Shown here one piece after another: positions 1 through 9,557 of a DNA stretch of 64,000 nucleotides. The position numbers were made by a program, and so were the translations under genes. The DNA lies in assembly GCA_036365455.1 (NCBI GenBank), contig JAWQUS010000003.1, positions 2,748,001 through 2,812,000 of the forward strand, in the 5' to 3' direction. Numbering within the stretch: position 1 is the first letter of the stretch; every line of letters begins with the position of its first letter. This DNA is from Macrosoma leucophasiata (taxonomy: Eukaryota; Arthropoda; Insecta; Lepidoptera; Hedylidae). Below the pieces are notes generated by a model, which saw nothing but the letters and a program-made list of their open reading frames with translations, made no database searches and had not been told where the DNA came from.

Positions 1-74
1 TAGATGCCTGTGGTACATGTTTTTATGTCTGATGTCTTAACTAAGTTATTATGAAGTTATGTGTTTTGACATTA

Positions 75-219
75 AGCCTGGGTTGCACCACGATATTTGT
101 TAAATTATTGTAACATTTCACGTCCTTCTCTAACATTAACAGATTTCTTTAAGTTAGAGAAGGATGTGAAATGTTACAATAACTTTAACTTATACTAATA
201 TCTTGGTGCAACCCAGGCT
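75..219. mobile_element. Palindromic TIR MITE (family P), complete copy
   Basis: The element starts AGCCTGGGTTGCACCA and ends in the reverse complement TGGTGCAACCCAGGCT. The inverted symmetry continues inward through a pair of CTTCTCTAAC / GTTAGAGAAG arms, so nearly the whole 145 bp can fold. No coding capacity. A second copy lies at 2687-2802 and a remnant at 34303-34345. This is a non-autonomous DNA-transposon structure; the superfamily is not determinable from the sequence alone. Confidence 0.75.
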
Positions 220-832
220 AATTGTGATGATGATTAAACTTACTTAAATTAGTGTCAACTGTATAGGGCACTGTTAGTGAACACTACCATTTATCTTCAG
301 ATAAATCAAGTAATTGGAAAGATATCTATTTTCTGGCACAGATGCGTAATATATTTGGCGTTTATACAGTGATATCGATCAGCGATAACGCAAAAACTAC
401 TAAACCAATCATCATGAAACTTTGTACTTATATTCTTGAAGGTATTCAAAGTAACATAGGATACCTTTTAATTGCGAGTGAAGCCGCAAGTAAGAGCTAA
501 TTTTAATATATAAGGAACATGGAGAATGCATCAGCGTAGAAATATTTACACACTGTCAGCCAACTGCGTGATGAATTCAAGGTACGATAAAATCATCCGT
601 CACAAAAATATCAAGCGTATGTTTACAAATAAGCTATTATAATCAACAAATGTCTGAAGGGAAGACATTATTTAAATAAAGCACTTTATTTTTATATCGG
701 AATGTCACGCAGCTTTATATTCGAGCTTTATTGCCACGAAATCAAAACAGGATATATAAACTTGATAAAATCGTGATTGTATTGTAGATATGTCACATTT
801 TGTTAATGAATGCAACAGGTGGGAATGTGATA

Positions 833-1104
833 ATGTATCCAAGTTTTAAACTTTCACGATTTGTATTCATATTTTTATATTGTAAACGGGACTTAATCGC
901 GTACTATTTTAATCGAAGTATTTACCTCGACACTCGACGTTTCGGCCGTAATGCAACGGCCGTGGTCACGAGTAGACTACAGTCAGTCTACTCGTGACCA
1001 CGGCCGTTGCATTACGGCCGAAACGTCGAGTGTCGAGGTAAATACTTCGATTAAAATAGTACGCGATTAAGTCCCGTTTACAATATAAAAATATGTATCC
1101 AAGT
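833..1104. mobile_element. Foldback element FB1 with perfect 111-bp arms
   Basis: Arms 868-978 and 985-1095 are exact reverse complements separated by a 6-nt spacer. A 12-bp direct repeat (ATGTATCCAAGT) lies at 833-844 and 1093-1104, consistent with a target-site duplication overlapping the arm end. The arms contain GACGTTTCGGCCG and CCGTGGTCACG, also seen in FB2 (16316-16501) and FB3 (56903-57074). A short ORF at 800-997 is an artefact of the palindrome. Perfect arm identity suggests a recent origin or gene conversion. Confidence 0.8.
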
Positions 1105-2219
1105 GTATTAAATTATACGTCCCAGTTATAATTCTGTGGTTAGTTACAAATAGAAAGAATGGAATAGGGAAAAAAATCATAATATGAACAAACTATGCAC
1201 CTGTCTTGACACGTGTCAGGATTATTCAGAATAAATTGTATAATTACATTTGAAGACAAAATATATTCAAACATACTTTACATTGTTTATTATACTTATT
1301 GATTTAAAAAACTTTTGAAAATATACTTTAAAAGAAACCAAAAATCACTATTTCCAGTCTAAATGAGGATTCAATGTATATTTCTTACTGTCGTACCTAC
1401 TTGTAACGTCATAACAAAGAAATAAAATAGACAATTAAACTGTGTAATATATATTATCTATCGAACTAGGTTGAGTTAGATTTATACCAATATTATTATT
1501 GGTACATAAGTATTTTATTTTATTTCTACAGTGTTTTAAATGTAACAAAGGTAACAAACTAGCTTGCAGTTCACATGGATGTTAAGTGATGACCCATGGA
1601 TTACAAGACAACTGACACAAAAAAGAAAAGACATTACAACCTGATACTTAAGACAAGATTTTATTTTTTCAATTTTGTTCGATTGTAGACTGTTGTTTTA
1701 TAAAAGTTTGATATTGTTTCCAATTCACGGCACCTGCACAGTTATAAAAAAAAACACAGAATGTGTACTTATGTAGGCACGTCAGAAATAACACTTCTTT
1801 AGCGTAACAATCCAATATACCAGAAATACAAAAAAGATTGGCAACGAACTTCAGACTGTTGCTTTTATCCGTTTAGTAACTAACAATAGACTGTCGCTTT
1901 TATCTGTCGGTATTATCACATTTATTATTTATCGCGCCAAAAGAAGTACTCATAACTTCAAAAATACGGTGGCAGCCCTACACTTCGTAACACTGTTTGT
2001 TTACAAGTTAACCACTGTATCTATCGGGTAAAATTCAACCGCTTACCGTTCTTCAGATAAGGAACCGGTATAACGTGCTGTTAATCTTAACTGCTCGGTT
2101 TTTGGGGCAAACCAATAAATATATTTCGGTTTCAGCTCTTAGTTTTTACGGTGTACGTGCAATGGGTTTACTTCGGTGAAAATTATGGTTGTAAGTTATA
2201 GGTATCTACTTATATATTT
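1105..2219. other. AT-rich gap without genes
   Basis: No sustained coding frame. The only recognisable item is a minus-strand SINE-A 3' fragment at 1541-1603 (GCAGTTCACATGGATGTTAA). The rest is AT-rich sequence with no repeat partner noticed in the window. Confidence 0.6.
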
Positions 2220-2326
2220 TTTTATGTAATGAAAGTGCCAAACAAGCATGCATTTAACATTGATGTTAAGTGATGACTTAACATCCACGTGAACTGCATG
2301 CTTGATTGTCACCTTCGTTACGTTAA
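2220..2326. repeat. Inverted pair of SINE-A 3' ends
   Basis: A minus-oriented SINE-A 3' end (2220-2271) meets a plus-oriented 3' end (2276-2326) across a 4-nt loop (ATGTTAAGT-GATG-ACTTAACAT). Both arms carry the GCATGC core and a GTTACG/GTAATG terminus. The arms have diverged from each other, so this is an old palindrome. Confidence 0.7.
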
Positions 2327-2328
2327 AC

Positions 2329-2618
2329 CATAGAGCAACACGGAGGGGAGTAGCCATGTGCAGGCTTTCCCCTCTGTCAAGGTACAAGACCAAATGGTCC
2401 TGCCTGTCGCCCAGATATTTAAATGTGCGCGTGAAATTGTTTATGTATTTTGTTAAGGTCAAGGTGTGAGTTTCGTAATAATAAACGATTCTTGTAGTGT
2501 GAGTGTGTATCACACGTAGTTCCCCCCGCAAAAAATGACAGACTGTTTTGCATCGGTAACAAACGCTATGGCTACTCCCCTCCGGTCCGCCGCGGCCGGT
2601 GGGCCGAGTTGCTCTATG
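2329..2618. mobile_element. MITE1 copy A
   Basis: A 290-bp element ending in CATAGAGCAACACGG-like inverted repeats. Its interior includes CCCCTCTGTCAA near one end and GACAGACTGTTTTGCATCGG near the other. GC-rich subterminal CCGCCGCGGCCGG sits next to the right terminus. Five copies are present (2329, 5280, 32798, 52647 and 62953). No transposase is encoded; it would be mobilised in trans by an unidentified DNA transposase. Confidence 0.8.
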
Positions 2619-2686
2619 CGTTAAACAAAGGTACATTTCGAAATGAATTCATCTTGACCAGATAGTAAGTACCTAAGTAAGGTAAG

Positions 2687-2802
2687 TTAATGTTATTGTA
2701 ACGTTTCACATCCTTCTCTAACTTAAAGAAATCTGTTAAAGTTAGACAAGGATATGAAATGTTGCAATATCTTTAACAAATATCTTGGTGCAACCCAGGC
2801 TT
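2687..2802. mobile_element. MITE family P, partial copy
   Basis: Retains the central inverted arms (CTTCTCTAAC... GTTAGACAAGG) and the right terminus TTGGTGCAACCCAGGC. The left terminus has been lost. Confidence 0.7.
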
Positions 2803-2825
2803 ACAGTGCTACTGCATCGTCTTAT

Positions 2826-3010
2826 ATTTATTAACCGAGTTCAAAAAACGAGAAAGTTCTCAAATTTTTTTTTATGTACGTACGCGAATTTCGCCTAGAT
2901 TTCTGGACCGATTTACGTAATTCTTTTTTTGTTTGATGCGAAATAGTTTCGATTTGGTCCCTTAAAAATTTGATTCAGATAGGCCGACTAGTTTTTATTT
3001 TATGAGCATT
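2826..3010 (+). repeat. Remnant of a dispersed lepidopteran-type repeat
   Basis: Contains ATGTACGTACGCGAATTTCG followed by GGACCGATTTACGTAATTC. I recognise this layout from the common repeat that begins AAAACCGACTTC; that motif terminates the inverted repeat at 3363-3800. The assignment is from memory of the repeat pattern and is tentative. 3011-3362 holds nothing recognisable except TAAA repeats near 3335-3355. Confidence 0.4.
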
Positions 3011-3362
3011 TTTTTACTTACTTTCACCTCAGACTAAGGGAATAAGTATAGACGGCGAGTTGTCATACAGTGCGTTGAATCCACTGACGTCCTAGATAGT
3101 CCTAATGCGCATGACAACAAGTGACAATGACACATTTACTCATCGACGACACAACACAGCATATTTACTCCTTCGTGGATAAAATTTTTTCATTGATTTC
3201 GTATAGTCGTGTAATAATTTTGTATCGCCAAACCTAAACAATTTAAATTAGGTATCTAATAGTCACGAAGCTAAAAGAGTCAGATTTTACAAATTTAACA
3301 GATGTGAACATTAATCTAATTGATAATGCAGCAATAAACTAAATAAATAAATAAATATAACT

Positions 3363-3800
3363 ACGTTATGAAAAACCGACTTCAAAACTGAAAGGTAAAA
3401 AATAATAAAGATTTAATTGTAATTATATACTACCTATTATTTATATGTGCTATTTACTAATGGGTTTGAAGTCTGTGCCAAGCCAAAATCACTAAAGTAG
3501 GCATTTCATTGTATTAAAACCTAACTTCACGCCTGTAATTCCCGAAGGGGTAGGCAGAGGTAAATGCATGAATTCAAGCATACATGCAAACACCCACGAT
3601 TCGCCGGTTACGTTTTGTTCAGTGTATTAATTTGCTCGTATTCATATTTAAGTGAATAAAATATAATTATTTGTTTAAGGCTTGGCACCAACTTCAAACC
3701 TATTAGTAAATAGCACATATAAATAATTGGTAGTATATAATTACAATTAAATCTTTATTATTTTTTACTTTTCAGTTTTGAAGTCGGTTTTTCATAACGT
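3363..3800. repeat. Large inverted repeat, 122-bp arms
   Basis: Arms 3363-3484 and 3679-3800 are reverse complements with only a few mismatches, and both end at ACGTTATGAAAAACCGACTT. The loop (3485-3678) contains a minus-strand piece of the T1 SINE tail at about 3521-3605 (CTTCACGCCTGTAATTCCCG). Equal arm length and high identity point to one inverted-repeat element or a snap-back duplication rather than two chance insertions. Confidence 0.8.
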
Positions 3801-3817
3801 GTTTATATTTATTTCTT

Positions 3818-4061
3818 ACTAGCTGTTGCTCGCGGCTCAGTCCGCGTGTACGTCGCTTTTCGCGTACCTGTGGAAGGTCATCAAATCATCTCATGGCATC
3901 CCACAGGAATATTTTTTCGGGCTAAAAAGTATTCTATAATCTAAGTCAACTAATACCCTATCTGTATAACAAATTTCATCAAAATCCGTTTAGTAGTTTC
4001 GGCGTGATTGACGGACAAACGTCTAAACAAAGAAACTTTCACATTTATAGTATTAGTGTGA
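3818..4061 (-). mobile_element. Non-autonomous Helitron-like element (H2)
   Basis: On the minus strand the element ends CAACAGCTAGT, with a short hairpin (GCGGACTGAGCCGC) just upstream, as expected for a Helitron 3' end. The body carries the AAATCCGTTTAGTAGTTTCG-type segment common in lepidopteran Helitrons. No Rep/helicase coding sequence. The 5' boundary is approximate. Confidence 0.6.
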
Positions 4062-4377
4062 TACATTTCATTTTATACGGTTATGTCTATAATTATGACG
4101 ATGGATCTACCTATCGTTATCCGTGCCAGTCAGTGATGGCGTTCCTGGAATGTCCCTTCAAAATCGTGTCACACAGTAATTTGCTCGCTCATTTAATATA
4201 AGATAATGACTAGGATGGCGTTGGTTCATCATATTATTACTTGTTACGTTGTTACACAAAATGTGATGAACTTTCGGCGCTTCCTCATTTACCAGGTAAA
4301 TTATTATTTGAATTGGATTTTTGGATATCCTACATATTTTCAATTTTGTCCAAAAATGCATCTCATGGAAAGTTGAA

Positions 4378-4927
4378 TCTATACTTAATATTATAAAGCT
4401 GAAGAGTTACTGCCTCAGTAGCGTAGTGGTAGCAGGCCACTACTATTGCGCTGGAGGTCCTGGGTTCGATTCCCGGGTCGGGGACTATCCCAGATTTGGT
4501 TAAAATCCTTTATCTCTGCTTCTATTGGGATTTTTCCATTTTCTGGAAGTTTCTCAGTACCCCGGAGTTTGGTAATGTGCCCGGAGATGGCAACAGGTTC
4601 GCCACCTGTTACATGGGCCAAAACGTAACCGGCGAGTCGTGGGTGTTTGCATGTATGATTGAATGCATGCATTTTACCTCTGCCTACCCCTTCGGGGATT
4701 ATAGGCGTGAAGTTAGGTTGAAGAGTTTGTTTGTTTATTTGTTTGAACGCGCTAATCTCAGAAACTACTGGTCCGATTTGAAAAATTATTTCAGTGTTAG
4801 ATAGCACATTTATCGAGGAAGGCTTTAGGCACATAACATACGAGTATAAGGCATATAACACCACGATAAGACGAATAGGAGAGGGTAGGTAACATTACAC
4901 CCGCGCGAAGCCGGGGCTGGCCGCTAG
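4378..4927 (+). mobile_element. Helitron-like element (H3) interrupted by a SINE
   Basis: Begins TCTATACTTAATATTATAAA and ends GCGAAGCCGGGGC...CGCTAGT. An uninterrupted relative lies at 16741-16942 (TCTATACTCATATTATAAAG to CGCTAGT). The T1 SINE at 4409-4718 splits this copy. Confidence 0.7.
4409..4718 (+). mobile_element. tRNA-derived SINE T1, full-length
   Basis: The head has a Pol III A box-like TAGCGTAGTGG and a B box GGTTCGATTCC inside GGTCCTGGGTTCGATTCCCG, so it is tRNA-derived. The tail CTGCCTACCCCTTCGGGGAT...GGCGTGAAGTTA resembles the 3' end of LINE-B. The insertion is flanked by the 9-bp duplication TGAAGAGTT (4400-4408 and 4719-4727), a clear target-site duplication inside H3. An ORF running through it is incidental. 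Confidence 0.85.
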
Positions 4928-5279
4928 TGTTGATATAAAACTATATACCAGTTATTACCTCGTTTTATTAATTCTTTCACGCTATACTTTAAAGGAATCG
5001 GTAGAATTTAAAAGCAATATTAATTTCGATTTGATATCAAATTGAATAGCTCTAGTTAAGTTACCCTGAGATCGCAGAGCCCACAATATTTCTAATTTTG
5101 GTTTGATACAATAATTAGGTAACCTGGCATAAATTCTGGAACCGAAAAAAATAGTATTTTTGACGATACGTTGCTTTTTTTCAAGAGTAATTGTCTTATA
5201 TATTGTAATTCATATTGATCTACGAAATAATTATTCTACGAGATAGTCAATAATTATCTAATTATTGAAAACTTGAACG
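4928..5279. other. AT-rich gap
   Basis: No gene, no repeat partner and no regulatory motif recognised. Confidence 0.5.
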
Positions 5280-5556
5280 CATAGAGCAACACATATGCCG
5301 GTTTTCCCCTCTGTCAAAGTACAAGCCCAAATGGGCCTATACCTGTCGCCTAGATGTTAAAATATGTGCGTGAAATTGTTTCAATATTTAGTTAAAGTCA
5401 AAGTGTGAGTTTCGTAGTAATAGACAATTTTGTAATGTGCGTGTGTGTCGCACGCATTTCCCCCCGCAAAAAATTACAGACTGTTTTACATCGGTAATAA
5501 ACGCTATGGCTACTCCCCTTCAGTCCGCCGCGGCTGGTGGCCCGTGTTGCTCTATG
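5280..5556. mobile_element. MITE1 copy B
   Basis: Termini CATAGAGCAACAC and CCGTGTTGCTCTATG. A short deletion near the left end removes part of the GC-rich subterminal block. The interior aligns with copy A in the same orientation. Confidence 0.8.
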
Positions 5557-5663
5557 CTTGAACGTAACAAAAAATGTATTCCTTTTCCCAATATCCATTT
5601 TCAGCGACAGCACGAATCCAAAATAAGCGAATCCACGACATTTTATTTAGCAGATAACATTAA

Positions 5664-5890
5664 AACGTGGCAGACGTGGCAACATCCATAAATAACGTGG
5701 CATTGTCGTTAACCGTGGAACTATGGCGACATGTACAAACGGTTTCACTTGCCCGAATATAAAGCCATTTTAAATGTTGCAAAATTATGCATCGTCGCAC
5801 CGAAAACCAAATTTATTTAACTTGAAATGTTATATTTGGTGCGTTTCTTAGTTTTATTATTTCTTATATAATCTACTCGTATATCATTTG
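5664..5890 (+). repeat. Direct repeat, copy 1 (partner 6807-7020)
   Basis: Shares CATCCATAAATAACGTGGCA and ATGGCGACATGTACAAACGG with 6807-7020, about 200 bp in all. Copy 2 has the short open frame 6871-7083, but the frame is not conserved in copy 1. I do not recognise the family. The two copies bracket the foldback element at 5891-6326 and SINE-A pieces. Confidence 0.65.
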
Positions 5891-6326
5891 TTACTTCCTA
5901 CAATACGAAATTCCGAATAGAGGGAAGAGAGTCATCATCATATTACTGGAAATAAATGGTTTCTATTTTGATCATGAAGTTGAAAAGCAGAATACAGTTT
6001 GTTCACATTCATAGTAAATAATATTGTAACCTATAAACATCTATATAAAACCATAAGTTTAAATCTTCCAAACGCATCTAGCGTTGCCACTCCTGAGGCA
6101 TAAATAAGCCTCTGTGCTAGACATACAGGACCGTATCATCTGATCAAAACATGATAGTGCTGAATGTTACAACTCCACCACTCTTCACCGCATTACCACA
6201 GCATAGTTAACGTTAGCGTTACGTACGTGTATTCTTCTTTTCAACTTCAATTTTAAAAAGCAATTTATTTGCAGTAAAATGATGACTCTCTTCTCTTTAT
6301 TCGGAATTCCGTATTGTAGGAAGTAA
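5891..6326. mobile_element. Foldback-type element with about 105-bp terminal arms
   Basis: The left end TTACTTCCTACAATACG is exactly reversed at the right end (6310-6326). Similarity continues inward for roughly 100 bp (GAATTCCG..., GAGAGTCATCATC, GAAGTTGAAAAG). The middle (about 6000-6170) is a diverged minus-strand SINE-A. No coding capacity. Confidence 0.7.
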
Positions 6327-6359
6327 TTAATATAATTTAATTAAAATTTGTACTGGTGA

Positions 6360-6737
6360 TAGAGCTCATCACTTAACATCAATGTGAACTGTATACTTGT
6401 TTGCCAATTTCATTACATAAAAAAAAAACATTAAAATGGCACAAACTCCAGCACTCTCCACCGCATTACGTAACGTACGTGACGCTAACGTGCATGCAGT
6501 TCACATTGATGGTAAGTGATGAGAGCAGCCTAGACAACCACACAAAGACCAAGGTCAAAATGCAGATGCATTACCACTCCTGAGGCCTAAGGTGTTATAG
6601 CTCTGTGCCGGAAATTACAGAGCCGTACATTACCACCTGACCGGAACACGATAGTGCTGAACACTACCATTAAGCGGCAAGTAGGTAATGCGGTGGTGCC
6701 TACGCCCGCGAGCTCCGTCACTGGAGCTCTACCACGA
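6360..6737. mobile_element. SINE-A fragment (+) followed by SINE-A copy (-)
   Basis: A plus-oriented 3' end occupies 6360-6431 (CATCACTTAACATCAATGTG to the A-run). A nearly full minus copy, lacking only the extreme 3' end, lies at 6488-6737 and ends at GGAGCTCTACCAC. The sequence between them (CACCGCATTACGTAACGTAC) resembles 6175-6230. Confidence 0.7.
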
Positions 6738-6806
6738 CTATCCTACCATATTACCCATATAATAAAGTGATTCTCTTAAATTCTCTTATTGCCAGATAAC
6801 TGAAAA

Positions 6807-7020
6807 GATGTGGCGTGGCACACATCCATAAATAACGTGGCATTATCGTAAACTGTGGAGCTATGGCGACATGTACAAACGGTTTCACTTGCCCGAATAT
6901 AGCGTCGCTTTAAATGTTGCAAAATTATGCATCGTCGCGCGGAGGAAACAAATTAGTTTAATATTCCAGTTGCAACTTTATTTTTGTTACTTTTCTCGTA
7001 TCTTATATACACTTGTGAAT
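6807..7020 (+). repeat. Direct repeat, copy 2
   Basis: Partner of 5664-5890; identical over CTATGGCGACATGTACAAAC and neighbouring blocks, diverging after 6930. Confidence 0.65.
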
Positions 7021-7049
7021 ATAAGATACGACAAAAGTTCTTTCTTATC

Positions 7050-7151
7050 TATGTATGTATGTATCTTCACGCCACGTCCCTAACGGGGTAGGCAGAGAGT
7101 GTAGAGCGCCAGATATCCCAGTCCTGACATACCTCTCGTGCCTCGTCTACC
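7050..7151 (-). mobile_element. LINE-B 3' tail fragment
   Basis: On the minus strand this reads GCTCTACACTCTCTGCCTAC, the conserved LINE-B terminus, ending in GAAGATACATACATACATA. 5' truncated, about 100 bp. It abuts the Helitron that starts near 7157. Confidence 0.7.
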
Positions 7152-7342
7152 TCTTATCTATATAATATATATAAAAATCAATTGCTGTTTATTGGTCTCG
7201 TTAAAACTCGAGAACGGCTAGATCGATATGGCTAATTTTGGTTTTGAATGGTTTCTGGAATTCCAGGGAAGGTTAAGGAAAATATGAAGAAATTGAAGAG
7301 AAACAGTAAAAACCACAATTTCGTTTTCCCATACATATAGTC

Positions 7343-8184
7343 ACAATAATGGTAGAAGTGGGCTAGCAATTTATGATCCCCAAACAGATGGCTCCATACG
7401 GATAAATACAGGTGTAAATATATCGATTATGCACACAGAGTTGATCGCGATAGCAGAAGCGGTATCTTACATAAACTCTTTTGTATCTGGTAAATTTGTT
7501 ATTTTGACAGATGCTAAAAGTGCCATATACCATTTGGCTCGGTGCACCTCGAGTAGTCGAGGTACACCGATTGCCTACAAAATTTTAAATTCGCTTAATA
7601 AATTGGCTAACAGTAACAAAAGTGTCAAAATTCAGTGGGTGCCCTCCCATGTTGGCATAGCAGGCAACGAAAAAGTTGACCGACTCGCGAGGGATGCTGT
7701 TGTCGATGGAATACCATTTTCGTGTTTACCATTATTCACTGAAAAATTACACTTAATTAGAGACAAATGTATGGAGACATGGAAGGAGTATTTCGACGAA
7801 AGATCTCTGACTAAGGGCATTTGGTATAAGACGATACAGCCCTGTCTAACACGTGCGCCGTGGTTTGTCGGTTCGGATATGACCAGGTCGGAAGTCGTGA
7901 CTGCTTTACGACTTCGATCTGGGCACATTCCATTAAACAAATTTACTTTCTTGATGGGAATCACCAACTCACCAAACTGCATCGAGTGTGAAATAGTAGA
8001 AGATGCTTACCATGTTATGGTGGAGTGTGTCCGGGTCGCGGCAGAGAGACTGGCGCTTATGCAAGAATTTAATTATAACATAAAAGAACTAGGTATTTGT
8101 AACAGTGTTCTAGCCTATCCTCAATCAGAGGAGGCGAGAATGCTTTATAAATTGGTTAAAATAGCTATAAGTCGTAGAGATTAA
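7343..8184 (+). pseudogene. LINE ORF2 C-terminus: RNase H and zinc-knuckle-like tail
   Basis: The frame is open from the 5' truncation point to a TAA at 8182-8184, about 280 codons; the Met at 7429 is only the first internal ATG. RNase H features visible are MHTEL (Glu), LTDAKSAI (Asp), and WVPSHVGIAGN followed by KVDRLA (final Asp). The first catalytic Asp, usually in a TDGS-type motif, is lost by truncation, so the domain should be inactive. Further on, CIECEIVEDAYHVMVEC is the Cys/His cluster typical of LINE C-termini. No internal stop or frameshift is seen, which argues for a young insertion. Confidence 0.85.
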
Positions 8185-8269
8185 GTAATTTAAAATGTAA
8201 CAATGAGGGTGGCATGGTCATTGTTGACCAAACCCTCTCTAAACTTTTAATAAAGAATTAAAAAAAAAA
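7343..8269 (+). mobile_element. 5'-truncated RNase H-bearing LINE with poly(A) tail
   Basis: The insertion is flanked by the 12-bp duplication ATACATATAGTC (7331-7342 and 8270-8281). It ends in AATAAAGAATT plus an A-run, consistent with target-primed reverse transcription. After the ORF there is a short 3' UTR (8185-8259). It interrupts H1, so it is younger than that Helitron copy. RNase H places it in a clade such as I, R1, LOA or an RNase H-bearing Jockey; I cannot decide which. Confidence 0.85.
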
Positions 8270-8349
8270 ATACATATAGTCCGTATCTATCAAACCTTTG
8301 ACACATTATTTCATTCCGAGGCTATACGAAGTTTGCCGGGACAGCTAGT

Positions 8350-8524
8350 ATGTATATAAAAATGAATGTTTGTCTGTATATCCATATACGATCGTAAACT
8401 ACGCATTTGATCATGTGATGATCGTTAGCAAAGTTGTTGTGCATGAAGGTTTCTGAGTTGGCAAATTGGTCAGATCTATAATTTTTTAGTTAGTGGCGTA
8501 GCAACGCGCGCAGGTTACAGCTAA
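8350..8524 (+). mobile_element. Possible further Helitron-like fragment
   Basis: Begins directly after the CTAGT of H1 with ATATAAAAATGAATGTTTGTC and ends ...GGTTACAGCTAA. The opening resembles another common lepidopteran Helitron family, but the 3' end is not a clean CTAGT. Confidence 0.35.
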
Positions 8525-8846
8525 TTCACAACAAAAAGAGTAAGAGAGGGGAGGCCTGGAGCTTACTCCACCACGCTGCTCCAATGCGGATTGGTGGAGA
8601 TACGGGTTAATCGCCAACCCGCTGTCGGATGTTTTCAAACCGCCCATAAGGCCTCCGACAAGGTTTTACGACTGCTATCTATCGATATCAACCGGAGCCG
8701 ACGGTTTAACGTGCCCTCCGAATCATGAAAACGCGCATTTTAATTTTACGACTAGCAATCACCCATCACACATCCGACCGCGCCTGTATCGCATAACCGA
8801 GTATATCGCTTGCGATCTACACTAGCCGCGGGTCCGTACGCGTTTC
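8525..8846 (-). mobile_element. 5S rRNA-derived SINE, copy S1
   Basis: On the minus strand the 5' part resembles 5S rRNA, including a degenerate GGTTATGCGA (for GTTAAGCA) and GATGGGTGAT. The 3' half has GTCGGAGGCCTTATGGGCGG and CAGCGTGGTGGAGTAAGC. The terminal LINE-like tail is missing. Family evidence is given under the copy at 19886-20236. Confidence 0.65.
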
Positions 8847-9417
8847 CTATATATGTTTGTCCAATAAAATAACAATTCATGTAACCATAGTACATAATTT
8901 TGAAATATACCTGACAGGCTAGATCAACAGATTTGCCAAATTTTCACAGAAATACAATGACGTATTCACACACATATACGAAGTGTATATATATACATAT
9001 ACAATCATCATCGTGTCGCATAACGCTATATAAATGGTCGATTTCGTTTAATGAGGTGATCCCACGTCGACGGGTGACGAGGGTGTGATTGTATCTGCGA
9101 CCCGACCCCGACTCCCGAATCTCAGGATCTACTGATTTGTGTATGGGAAATTAAAAAAGTCGAATGGACATATTTTGGTCAGTGGCTTCTGTTTGGAGTC
9201 AAGGACATTTGAAGTTGATGGATGAACAATTCAGGGTATTTAATTATTTTATTTTACAGTAATACTCCGACTTACGTACGTTTTTATATCATCCCGGGCG
9301 AATGTTTGCCCTCTGCTCTGTTAGTGTTCGGTTTACGAGAAGTTCGAGTACACGTTATTAATTTACCTTTAATGATATCATTATAAACGACAAAAAAATA
9401 ATTATATACACCTACCC
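8847..9417. other. Gap without genes
   Basis: Nothing recognised; mixed AT-rich sequence with a GC-richer patch at 9060-9125. Confidence 0.5.
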
Positions 9418-9557
9418 CCTTATTCATAAACGTGTTTTAGCAAAAGTGTTGCTAATCTCTCCTTTGTCTTTTTCTATCCTGCACATTTGACAATGCAACT
9501 GACAAAGACAAAGCATTCTATAGCTAAAACGTATCTAATGTACGTTTATGAATAAGG
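9418..9557. mobile_element. Short TIR MITE
   Basis: Ends CCTTATTCATAAACGT and ACGTTTATGAATAAGG are exact inverted repeats, 140 bp apart. The interior has CTTTGTCTTTTTCTATC and GACAAAGACAAAG, also inverted. Non-coding, single copy in the window. Confidence 0.75.

Larger units (their letters stand above)
7157..8349 (+). mobile_element. Helitron-like element (H1) split by a LINE
   Basis: Starts TCTATATAATATATATAAAA, carries AATCAATTGCTG and GTCTCGTTAAAACTCGAG, and ends GTTTGCCGGGACAGCTAGT. Relatives lie at 16072-16293 (+) and 30488-30738 (-), each about 220-250 bp. The LINE at 7343-8269 is inserted in this copy. Confidence 0.7.

Noticed and set aside
800..997. 65-codon ORF
   Set aside because: Runs into one arm of the perfect palindrome FB1 and ends at its centre; an artefact of inverted-repeat sequence.
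4415..4864. 149-codon minus-strand ORF
   Set aside because: Antisense to the T1 SINE and the Helitron flank; no domain.
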